Shown piece after piece: positions 6,442 through 13,832 of a stretch of DNA of 64,000 nucleotides (positions are counted from its first letter, which is position 1; each line of letters opens with the position of its first letter). Origin of the DNA: Herbidospora cretacea (GTDB taxonomy: Bacteria; Actinomycetota; Actinomycetes; Streptosporangiales; Streptosporangiaceae); the NCBI RefSeq assembly GCF_001570605.1, contig NZ_BBXG01000003.1, positions 124,001 through 188,000 of the forward strand, given 5' to 3'. The position numbers were made by a program, and so were the translations under genes. The notes under the pieces are model-generated. The model did not search any database. It was not told the DNA's origin and saw nothing but the letters and a program-made list of their open reading frames with translations.

Positions 6442-9012
6442 TCACCGGCGGTCGGGGCAGGCTCCCGCGCCGCATTCGAGCAGCACCCGGGTGACGCCGG
6501 TGACCGGGTCGACGCCGAGGATGTAGAGGGCCTTGCCGGGCGGGAACCGGCGGACCCGGTCGAGGGTGAGGTCGCCCGAGGCCCCGTTCACGCCCTCGAC
6601 GCCGGAGCTGGCCAGCCAGCTGTAGACGTCGTTGGCGGGGAAGTCCTCGTCGGGGAAGTTGAGGGCGAAGGCCTCGTCGGTGGCCCGGGACGCCACCAGC
6701 ACGGCGTCGTAGGCGCCCGCCGCGTCGCCGTTGGGCGGGTAGGCGGGCAGCCCTCGGCCGGTGAGGAAGCGGGTGAAGGCGGCGGCGAAGCGGTGCTGGG
6801 CCGACTGCCGCGTCGCCGAGGTGTCGAACCCCAGGTAGGAGAACTCCGCGAAGGGATAGCGCGAGGTCAGCGCGTCGGGGTCGTCGAGGAACCCGCTCGG
6901 CATGCTCTCGGTCAGGAAACCGATCCTGGTCCCGTCGTCCCGGACGCAGTCCTTCCGGTCGCCCATGGCGTCGAGCAGCTCCTGGAGGCGGCCGGACCGG
7001 CCGGCGTAGATCACGTGGCCGCCCGACTGGGCCACCCGCTCGCAGATGTTCTGGGCGGCGTCGCGCGCGCCGGGCCCCCGGCCGGTCTCCGCGTAGTCGA
7101 CGCGGTAGGTGCGGGCTGCCCCGTAGCGGGCCTCCAGCTTGCGGGCCAGGTCCACGCTGAAGATCTCGTCGTCGGGGTGGGCCACCACGATCGCCTTGGG
7201 TTCGCGCCGCACGTCGCGGGCGTAGGCCGTCATGATCCGCGCGATCGGCTCGTTCGACGGCGACACCTGGAAGTAGCGCAGCGGGGCCGCCGGTCCCTCC
7301 ACCATCGCGCTGCCCGTCACGGAGCTGCCGACCACCAGGATCTTCCCGTCGCTGAGCTCCGTCACGGCGGCGAGGGAGGCCGGGCGGCTCTGGGTGACGC
7401 CGACCACGGCGGAGACGCGGTCGCGCCCGGCCCGGTCGAGGATCGCCCTGGTGACCTCCGGCCCGTGGCCGAAGGCGTCGCCCGGGTTGGCGAGGAGGAT
7501 CCGCAGCGCCATGTGGCGCGCGCCGGGGCGGGCGTTGAGCTCGGCCACCGCGAGCAGCGCCCCGCGCAGGCTCTGGACTCCGTTCAGCGTGGTGTTCCCC
7601 GAACCGTCGCGGACCGTGACCGGGGCGTAGAAGACCACGGCGCGGTGGGGCTTGCCCGGGTCCACGGCCCGGTTGACGGACGCCGCCACCGCCTCCAGCT
7701 CACGCAGCCGGTCACCCCCGGCGCCGGGCGGGGCCAGGCTGCACTCGATGCCGTCGGTGACCCCGACGATCTCGCCGCCCGCGACCGGACGGCACGGGCG
7801 CGGGCCCCGCGGGACCACGGTCACCAGCGCCGCGACCGTCGCCACCGCGATCCAGGGGGCGAGCGACCAGACGTAGTCGCGGCGGGCGGCCTTCCGGGCG
7901 GGCACCCGGAGGCTGGTGGCGATCCACCGCTCGGCCGCGCCGTCGTCGGCCTCCCCGGACAGCGGGGCGACGTACACGGCCGACTCCCGCTGGACCGAGC
8001 CCGCGTAGAGCGCCTCGACCCGGTCGGCGACGTGGCCGGGGCCGAGCCGGACCGCGACCGACGGCTCCTCGGCCGCGAGCGCGCCCAGCACCAGCACCGC
8101 GGACGGCTCGCCCGCGCCGACGAGGCGCGCGTAGTCGTCGAGGAACTGCTTGCACGGCGAGCCCGTGCCGCCGACGGCGTCGAGCAGCACGACGAACGAC
8201 CACCGGCGGCGCCTCCGGTACACCCACAGCCGGGAGGGCCGGGCGGCCCGGTCGAGATCGCGCAGCAGCGCCGTCACCAGCACCTGCTGCACGGCCGCCT
8301 CGGCGGTCTCGGCCCCCCGCTCGGTGATCGCCGTCGCGACGTCGAGGAGCCGCCGGTCCTGTCTCCCCAGCATCCCGCCGACCCAGCGCAGCGACCGGTT
8401 CCGGGCCAGCCAGACGCCGTAGACCCAGCGGGGGAACGTCTCGGCCAGCACCAGGACGACCCCCGACAGGAAACCGACGAACGGCAGCTCGCCGGTCCTG
8501 GTGGCGACGGCGAGCGCCGTCCTCAGCCGGCGGCGGCGCTCCAGCAGCTTCGCGTAGAGCTCGTCCCGGACGATCGCGCGCCGGTCGCGCTGGCCGGGCC
8601 GGGCCTTGTCCAGCGACACCACGTCCTGGCACGTCTCCAGCAGGGGCAGCCGCAGCGTGCCCGCGCCCTCGGGCATCGAGTTCCGCAGCTTCTCGGCGAT
8701 GACGGAGACCAGGCCGACCCTCGGCTCGGCGTCGGCGTCGCCCACGTGGGCGTGCGGCACGACCCGGCCGCCCATCGCCGTGGCGAGCTCGCCGATCAGC
8801 CGTCCGGCCGCCGGGCCGTCGAGCAGCACGGCGGGCCGGTCGCTGGGCCGGGTGGCGATGGCGGCGGTGAACTGGGCGAGCAGGTAGTGGACCCCGCGTG
8901 GGAGCGGGGCGTGGGGGCGGCCGGGCACGGGGGAGTCCCCTCGGGTCGGAGGCGTCACTGATTGGGGTGTGGTGAATACGGAGGGTATCGGCCGTCCCAA
9001 CCTCGATGTCAT
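6442..9012 (-). CDS. Membrane protein with cytoplasmic domain and extracellular periplasmic-binding-like domain
   Basis: The protein has 856 residues in three parts. Residues 1 to about 385 form an arginine-rich, probably cytoplasmic region with no Walker A motif. A hydrophobic helix (APWIAVATVAALVTVVP) follows near residue 390. The C-terminal half resembles a type 1 periplasmic binding protein of the branched-chain amino acid kind: KPHRAVVFYAPVTV, an internal SAVVGVTQSRPA, KILVVGSSVTG and RYFQVSPSN. Several cysteines lie in the outer domain. Such receptor-like fusions occur in actinomycetes, but their role is not established. No ABC permease or ATPase is adjacent, so sensing is more likely than import. 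The stop lies 94 bases from the DeoR start. Confidence 0.65.
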   Translation of the reverse strand: MTSRLGRPIPSVFTTPQSVTPPTRGDSPVPGRPHAPLPRGVHYLLAQFTAAIATRPSDRPAVLLDGPAAGRLIGELATAMGGRVVPHAHVGDADAEPRVGLVSVIAEKLRNSMPEGAGTLRLPLLETCQDVVSLDKARPGQRDRRAIVRDELYAKLLERRRRLRTALAVATRTGELPFVGFLSGVVLVLAETFPRWVYGVWLARNRSLRWVGGMLGRQDRRLLDVATAITERGAETAEAAVQQVLVTALLRDLDRAARPSRLWVYRRRRRWSFVVLLDAVGGTGSPCKQFLDDYARLVGAGEPSAVLVLGALAAEEPSVAVRLGPGHVADRVEALYAGSVQRESAVYVAPLSGEADDGAAERWIATSLRVPARKAARRDYVWSLAPWIAVATVAALVTVVPRGPRPCRPVAGGEIVGVTDGIECSLAPPGAGGDRLRELEAVAASVNRAVDPGKPHRAVVFYAPVTVRDGSGNTTLNGVQSLRGALLAVAELNARPGARHMALRILLANPGDAFGHGPEVTRAILDRAGRDRVSAVVGVTQSRPASLAAVTELSDGKILVVGSSVTGSAMVEGPAAPLRYFQVSPSNEPIARIMTAYARDVRREPKAIVVAHPDDEIFSVDLARKLEARYGAARTYRVDYAETGRGPGARDAAQNICERVAQSGGHVIYAGRSGRLQELLDAMGDRKDCVRDDGTRIGFLTESMPSGFLDDPDALTSRYPFAEFSYLGFDTSATRQSAQHRFAAAFTRFLTGRGLPAYPPNGDAAGAYDAVLVASRATDEAFALNFPDEDFPANDVYSWLASSGVEGVNGASGDLTLDRVRRFPPGKALYILGVDPVTGVTRVLLECGAGACPDRR

Positions 9013-9126
9013 GGGATTTCCGTATCTCCGGTAACGGTTCGGCGACGGTCCGTGATCGCTTTTCGATGTGAAGCCGCTGTGTCACGATCGAGGCGGCACG
9101 ACTCGTATTTCGAAATCGGCGGCGGG

Positions 9127-10260
9127 GTGCCCGTGCACGAGACGCGTGACCTACTCGACCCGGAGACCAAGAGCGACAGCGTCCTCCAGGTCATCAGGGC
9201 CCTGATGTGCCGCTCCGGCCTGCGGACCGAGCTCGCGCGCCGCACCGGCCTGTCGATCGCGTCGGTCAGCACGGCGGTGAAGACCCTCCTGAGAGACGGC
9301 GTCGCCCAGGGCGGCAAGAAGGAACCGGTGGTCCTGCTGCCCGCGGCCGGGGTTGCCGTCGGGATACAGATCGGCACCCGCCGCGCGACGGTCTCCGCCC
9401 GGTTGCCTCACTGGCGCAGCGACCAGGCGCGGGTGAGCCGCCTCGATCTGGGCCTGCGCGACGGCGCGGGCTGGCTCGACGCGGCGGCGGACGCCGTCGC
9501 CGACCTCGTCGGCTCGATCGGCCGGGGGCCGGGCGACATCGCGACCATGGGCCTGGCGGTTCCGTGGGCGGTCGACCCGCGCGACCTGTCCCCCTCGCCG
9601 CCCGCGCCGTGGTTCGCCGCCCCCGACCTGCACCGGCACCTGGAGGCGCGATTCGGCCAGGTCAAGGTGGCCGTCGACACGGACGCCCGGCTGGGGGCCC
9701 TGCACGAGCAGACCTACCACCACCCGTACGAGACCCTGCTCTACGTCGAGGCCGCCGAGCACGTCCTCGGCGGGCTGGTCGTCGGGCCGAGGATGCTGCG
9801 CGGGGCCCTCGGCCGGGCCGGGGGCGTCGGCCACCACCCGGTCGAGCCGGGCGGTCTCGACTGCTGGTGTGGCGAGAGAGGCTGTTTGGAACGTTACATC
9901 AGCGTTCCCGCGGTGCTGGAGGGGATGTACGTCAGCGCCCGGGGCCGGGGAGAGGAGCCGCCCGCCTCCATCGGCGACCTCGTCGACCGGGCCGGCGGAG
10001 GGGACCCCGACTGCCTCTGGGCCCTCACCGTCGCCGCGAAGAGGCTGGTCCGCGCCCTGCGCGCGAGCTCGACGACCCTGGAGACGCAGGCCGTCGTCAT
10101 CGGCGGCCCGCTCGCCCCGGGCCTGCGCCTGGTCGCCGGGACCTGCGAGGACGAACTCCGGCGCTCGACCTGGACGAGGCACCTGACGGTCCGGTTCGCC
10201 GAACGGGACGCCGCCGCCCACGGCGCCCTGATTCTCGGGCTCATCGGCCATCTCCGCTGA
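9127..10260 (+). CDS. ROK-family transcriptional regulator
   Basis: The protein has about 377 residues. An N-terminal helix-turn-helix (RTELARRTGLSIASVSTAVK) is followed by a ROK domain with the zinc-binding motif CWCGERGCLE. Two features of sugar-kinase ROK proteins are altered. The N-terminal phosphate loop reads GIQIGTRRATV rather than DIGxT-type, and the ExGH motif reads GVGHH, so it is unlikely to phosphorylate sugar. Starts at GTG 9127 or GTG 9133 are both possible; the frame is open further upstream without a better site. It ends only 61 bases before the lasso precursor gene on the same strand, so it may control or be co-transcribed with that locus. Confidence 0.8.
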   Translation: MPVHETRDLLDPETKSDSVLQVIRALMCRSGLRTELARRTGLSIASVSTAVKTLLRDGVAQGGKKEPVVLLPAAGVAVGIQIGTRRATVSARLPHWRSDQARVSRLDLGLRDGAGWLDAAADAVADLVGSIGRGPGDIATMGLAVPWAVDPRDLSPSPPAPWFAAPDLHRHLEARFGQVKVAVDTDARLGALHEQTYHHPYETLLYVEAAEHVLGGLVVGPRMLRGALGRAGGVGHHPVEPGGLDCWCGERGCLERYISVPAVLEGMYVSARGRGEEPPASIGDLVDRAGGGDPDCLWALTVAAKRLVRALRASSTTLETQAVVIGGPLAPGLRLVAGTCEDELRRSTWTRHLTVRFAERDAAAHGALILGLIGHLR

Positions 10261-10321
10261 GTGTCGGTAGCATCACTCTGGTCTCATCCGTATCCCACTT
10301 CACAGGCACAGGTGGTCATTC

Positions 10322-10465
10322 ATGTCAGCAGAAGGGCCCGAACTGCCGACGCCGGAGCCCGACTATGAGCCGCCTGCCCTCATCCGCCTCGGCCGGGTCA
10401 CCGATCTCTTCGGCGGCAACTCCTCCAGCGGCAACGCCGACGCCAACTCCGACTACTACTGGTGA
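10322..10465 (+). CDS. lasA: Lasso peptide precursor
   Basis: The gene encodes 47 residues. The ATG sits 6 bases after AGGTGG. The leader shows the YxxP recognition motif (YEPPALIRLG, Y15 to G24) bound by the RRE domain of lasso enzymes. The most likely core is GNSSSGNADANSDYYW (residues 32-47), where Gly1 and Asp9 would form the usual nine-residue macrolactam ring. The tail ANSDYYW carries bulky residues that could act as steric locks. The penultimate leader residue, normally Thr, is Phe30. No other acidic residue would give a standard 7-9 residue ring. Cyclase and protease genes follow directly, which makes the call strong although the gene is very short. Confidence 0.88.
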   Translation: MSAEGPELPTPEPDYEPPALIRLGRVTDLFGGNSSSGNADANSDYYW

Positions 10466-12131
10466 CTTCGGCCTGCTGATCCGGACCGTCGCGGGCCGCC
10501 TCGACGGCGGCGCGCACCTCCCCGGAGAGCCGGTATGGCCCGGCTCCGACGCGGTCAGGGTCTACGGATCGCCGCCGCCCGCCCTGTTCAGAGCCGTCGA
10601 CCGGGGACCGGAGAAGGTGCTCCTCCTCGGCCATGTCCTGGCCACCGAACGGGAACTGCGGACCGCCCCGGTGCGGGACCTGCCCGGCGCCTGCTCCTGC
10701 GTGACCGTCACCGCCGACCGGGTCGAGGTCCGCTCCGACCGCGCGGGCCAGTTCCCCCTGTTCTTCTCCGTACGCGGCGAGGAGACCCTCGTCGCCCACC
10801 ACGCCACCCTCCTGGCCGCGCTCCACTCCCGGCCCCCCGACCCCGTGGCGGCGGCCGTCCAGATCGCCTGCCCCCACGTGCTCCCGCTCACGATCGGCCG
10901 CTCCTACTTCACCGGCGTCGGGGTGCACGAGCCCCCGCCTCCCGCCGAGGGCCGTCCGGTGCGGGAGGTGCTCGTCGAGGCGGTGCGCGGGCGCGGAGCC
11001 GGGGTGACCTCCGACTTCAGCGGGGGGATCGACTCGACCTCGCTGGCCTTCCTCGCCGCCGCCCGCGGGCCGGTGGAGGCGGTCGTCTACCACCATCCCG
11101 GCGTGCCGACTGCCGACCTGGCGGAGGCCCGCCGGGCCGCCCGGCTGAGCGACCGGATCAGCCTCGACGTGGTGACCGGGGACCGCCGGACGCTGCCCTA
11201 CCAGGGCCTCGCCGAAGACCCGGAGTTGCGGCTCGACTGGCCCGCGTCCGGCCTGCTCGCCCGGCGGCGGGCGGCGCTGCGGCTCGACTGGGCCCGCGCG
11301 AAGGGCTCGCCCGCCCACCTGACCGGAGAGGGCGCCGACGCGCTGTTCCAGCCGCCGCCCTCCTCCCTCGCCGACCTGTTCAGACGCGGTGACCTGCGGA
11401 ACTGGGCCGGGCACAGCGCCCGGCTGGGGCGGATGCGGCAGGCCTCGGCGCTCGACCTGGCGGCGCGGGCGGCCCGGCTCGCGGTGACCTCCCACGGCCG
11501 GGCGCTGCGCGGGCTGAGCCGGTTCCTCGCCCGTCCGGTCGCCGCCCCGTCCCGGCCGGGGGAGGCGGTCGGCTGGTGGAGCGTGTCCGGTGAGGCCGCG
11601 GGCTGGCTGACCGCGCCGACCCGGGCCGCGCTCGCCGACCTCGCCGCCGACCGGGAGACGGCCCGGCGGATGCCCGAGGGCATCACGCCCGCCCGCCACG
11701 CCAGGCTCGTGGCGGTCCGCTCGGCCGCCGCCGCCCAGCGGTTCCTCCGCACGCTCGGCGACCGGCTCGGCGTCGCGGTGCACGCCCCCTACCTGGACGA
11801 CGCGGTGGTCGGCGCGGTCCTCGCCGGTCCGCAGCCGCGCCCCGACCCGGCCCGCGCCAAGCCCCAGTTGGCCGGCGCGCTGGCCGGGCTGGTCCCGGCC
11901 GACGTGCTGACCCGCCGCACCAAGGGCGCCTACCAGGCGGAGGAGTACGCGGGGGCCCGCGCCGCCCGGCCGGAGATCGCCGCGCTGCTGCGCGACTCGC
12001 GGCTCGCCGACCTGGGCGTGATCGACCCGGCCGCCGTCACGGCGACGCTGACCCGGCTCAACGCGGGGGCGCAGGTCCCCTTGAGCGCCCTCGGCAGGCT
12101 CGTCGCCCTTGAGGTGTGGCTGCGGCGATGA
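10365..12131 (+). CDS. lasC: Lasso peptide macrolactam synthetase (asparagine synthase-like); start uncertain
   Basis: This ATP-dependent cyclase activates the core Asp side chain as an acyl-adenylate and joins it to the core N-terminus. The asparagine-synthase PP-loop SGGIDSTSLAF is clear, as is the C-terminal catalytic region (LTGEGADALFQ and later APYLDDAVV, TKGAYQAE). Homology would be expected to begin near GDFGLLIRTVAG (about 10461), but no ATG, GTG or TTG exists there in frame. The options are ATG 10365, which places the first 101 bases inside lasA in another frame and adds a Pro/Thr-rich leader, or a rare CTG at 10473/10476. GTG 10617 would remove about 50 residues of the N-terminal domain. 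Confidence 0.85.
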   Translation: MSRLPSSASAGSPISSAATPPAATPTPTPTTTGDFGLLIRTVAGRLDGGAHLPGEPVWPGSDAVRVYGSPPPALFRAVDRGPEKVLLLGHVLATERELRTAPVRDLPGACSCVTVTADRVEVRSDRAGQFPLFFSVRGEETLVAHHATLLAALHSRPPDPVAAAVQIACPHVLPLTIGRSYFTGVGVHEPPPPAEGRPVREVLVEAVRGRGAGVTSDFSGGIDSTSLAFLAAARGPVEAVVYHHPGVPTADLAEARRAARLSDRISLDVVTGDRRTLPYQGLAEDPELRLDWPASGLLARRRAALRLDWARAKGSPAHLTGEGADALFQPPPSSLADLFRRGDLRNWAGHSARLGRMRQASALDLAARAARLAVTSHGRALRGLSRFLARPVAAPSRPGEAVGWWSVSGEAAGWLTAPTRAALADLAADRETARRMPEGITPARHARLVAVRSAAAAQRFLRTLGDRLGVAVHAPYLDDAVVGAVLAGPQPRPDPARAKPQLAGALAGLVPADVLTRRTKGAYQAEEYAGARAARPEIAALLRDSRLADLGVIDPAAVTATLTRLNAGAQVPLSALGRLVALEVWLRR

Positions 12132-12799
12132 TCTACCACCTGCTCGACGACGAGCGGGGCCTCGTGCTCGTCGACGTCCGCTCCGGTGAGTGCCACGTCC
12201 TCAACCCGCCCGGCCTGATGACCTGGAGCGTCCTCAGCACCGGCGGCAGCCGCGACGACGCGGTCACCGCGCTGGCCTCCCGCTATCCGGCCGTCCCCGG
12301 CGACCGGCTGCGCGCCGACGTCGACACCCTGCTGAACGACCTGCGGCAGGCGGGCCTGGTCCCCGGCGGCGTCGGGCCCGCCTCATCTCACGGTCCCGGA
12401 CCGGTGGCCGTGCCGATGGCGGCCGAAGCGCCGTGCCGTCCCGGGGTGAAGGCCGCGGGCTTCCTCGTGGTGGCCGCGCTCCTGCTGCTGCTCCCGTTCA
12501 AGGTCGCCCACCGGGTCGCCTCGGTCGCGGGCCGGGGGCGCAGGCCGCTCGACCCGATGCGGGCCCGGCGCATGGTGGCCGAGGTGAGCCGGGCCGCCGG
12601 GTGGTTCCCCGGCCGCGCGGCCTGCCTCCAGATCTCCCTGGCCACGGTGCTGTGGGCGGGTTTCCTGGGCCGCCGGGCCGACTGGTGTTTCGGGGTGCTG
12701 CCCGATCCGTATACCTTCCACGCCTGGATCGAGGCCGACGGCGAGCGCGTCACCACCGGCGACGAACCGTCCTACCACCGGCTGTGGCCCTTGCCGTAG
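12128..12799 (+). CDS. lasB: Fused lasso RRE and leader peptidase (B1-B2)
   Basis: This 223-residue protein combines both B functions. Residues 1 to about 80 form a PqqD-like RiPP recognition element (MIYHLLDDERGLVLVDVRSG and LLNDLRQAGLV) that binds the precursor leader. A hydrophobic segment follows (AAGFLVVAALLLLLPFKVA). The C-terminal part is the transglutaminase-like cysteine protease that removes the leader, with catalytic Cys in GRAACLQISLA and His in YTFHAWIEADGE. In most actinobacterial lasso loci B1 and B2 are separate genes. The ATG overlaps the cyclase stop (ATGA), which indicates coupling. Its 3' end overlaps the next, convergent gene by 28 bases. Confidence 0.9.
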   Translation: MIYHLLDDERGLVLVDVRSGECHVLNPPGLMTWSVLSTGGSRDDAVTALASRYPAVPGDRLRADVDTLLNDLRQAGLVPGGVGPASSHGPGPVAVPMAAEAPCRPGVKAAGFLVVAALLLLLPFKVAHRVASVAGRGRRPLDPMRARRMVAEVSRAAGWFPGRAACLQISLATVLWAGFLGRRADWCFGVLPDPYTFHAWIEADGERVTTGDEPSYHRLWPLP

Positions 12800-13791
12800 T
12801 CGATGGGCAGGGCCTGGAGGCGTTCCACCGGGATCTCCGACAGGACGAGGTACTTCTCCGGGCCGTCCGGCGAGATGATGTCCGTCGGGTCGAACAGCTT
12901 GAAGTAGGGGTCCACGCCGCCGTTGCGGGCCATGTACGGACGCGGGTCCTCGGCGTACGTCACCAGCGCGCCGCCCTTGTCGGTCATGATCAGGCCGTAC
13001 TCCTGCATCGCGCGGGCGATGGTCCGGGCCGCCGGTGAGGTGAGGGTGGAGACGTCGAAGGCCGGGTCGAGCCGGAAGCGCTGGCCCTCGCACGGGATGT
13101 CGGCCCCCTCGACGAAACCGTCGTTGCGGGAGGCGGGCCAGCTGTTGCAGTTCGCCCGGGTGCGGACGGTCACGATGTTGAGCGCGTGGTCGATGCGGCC
13201 CCGCTGGAGCTCCTCGATGCGGATGGTGAAGGCCCCGAAGGGCAGGCCCGTGGCCGTCGCGCCCAGCGGGTTGTCGAAGATGCCGGGATTGCGCGAGTAG
13301 TTCTCGATCTTGCCGCCCCAGCAGGCCGACCAGTTCCCCTGCGCGTCCTTCTCGGCGCGCCAGAAGTCCCAGTAGGTGTCGGTCGACGGCTGGTAGATGG
13401 CCACCGACGCGTCGGTGCCCTTGGAGACGATCAGGTCCGGGGGCGTCGGCACCGAGCGCAGCGAATCGGCGATGACCGGGGCCAGGTGGGGGAGGCCGAG
13501 GCAGTCGGAGAAGCGCCACCGCTGGCGCGGGGTGTGCCGGCCGACGGTGTAGATGGGCGCCGAGTACTCGTCGGTGTTGATGGCCCAGCTGCCATAGTTC
13601 TGCTCCTTGTCGAGCTTGATGTTGTCCACGATGGCCTGGGAGTTGGGGGCCAGCGGCACGTCGCGGGGCAGCTTCTGGTTCCACGGGCCCCACTTCGCGA
13701 AGCCGTTGGTCGGCCGGGGGTGGGCCTCGGCGGAGACCGGGGTCAGGATCAGCACCGTCGTGGTGATCATGATGATCGCTTTGCGCAGCAT
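12772..13791 (-). CDS. Secreted protein of unknown function, 339 residues
   Basis: An N-terminal signal peptide (MLRKAIIMITTTVLILTPVSAEA) marks it as exported. The mature part is rich in Trp, Asn and Pro and contains TYWDFWRAEKDAQGNWSACWGG plus four cysteines that could form disulfides. I recall similar secreted proteins in actinomycetes but cannot name a characterised family. The ATG at 13791 was chosen because the signal peptide begins there; the open frame upstream is antisense to nothing useful and overlaps the regulator gene. It converges on the lasso protease gene with a 28-base 3' overlap. Confidence 0.7.
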   Translation of the reverse strand: MLRKAIIMITTTVLILTPVSAEAHPRPTNGFAKWGPWNQKLPRDVPLAPNSQAIVDNIKLDKEQNYGSWAINTDEYSAPIYTVGRHTPRQRWRFSDCLGLPHLAPVIADSLRSVPTPPDLIVSKGTDASVAIYQPSTDTYWDFWRAEKDAQGNWSACWGGKIENYSRNPGIFDNPLGATATGLPFGAFTIRIEELQRGRIDHALNIVTVRTRANCNSWPASRNDGFVEGADIPCEGQRFRLDPAFDVSTLTSPAARTIARAMQEYGLIMTDKGGALVTYAEDPRPYMARNGGVDPYFKLFDPTDIISPDGPEKYLVLSEIPVERLQALPIDYGKGHSRW

Positions 13792-13832
13792 GGCGCGAGG
13801 GTAGGCGGCGGGGCCGTCCCCGGGCTTCAGGG

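Noticed and set aside
10412-10463. Alternative lasso core beginning at Gly31
   Set aside because: This would put the only suitable Asp at position 10, outside the usual 7-9 residue rings; Gly32 gives position 9.
10535-11392. 285-residue frame within the lasso cyclase
   Set aside because: Arg/Pro-rich shadow of the cyclase; the cyclase frame carries the PP-loop and matches the family.
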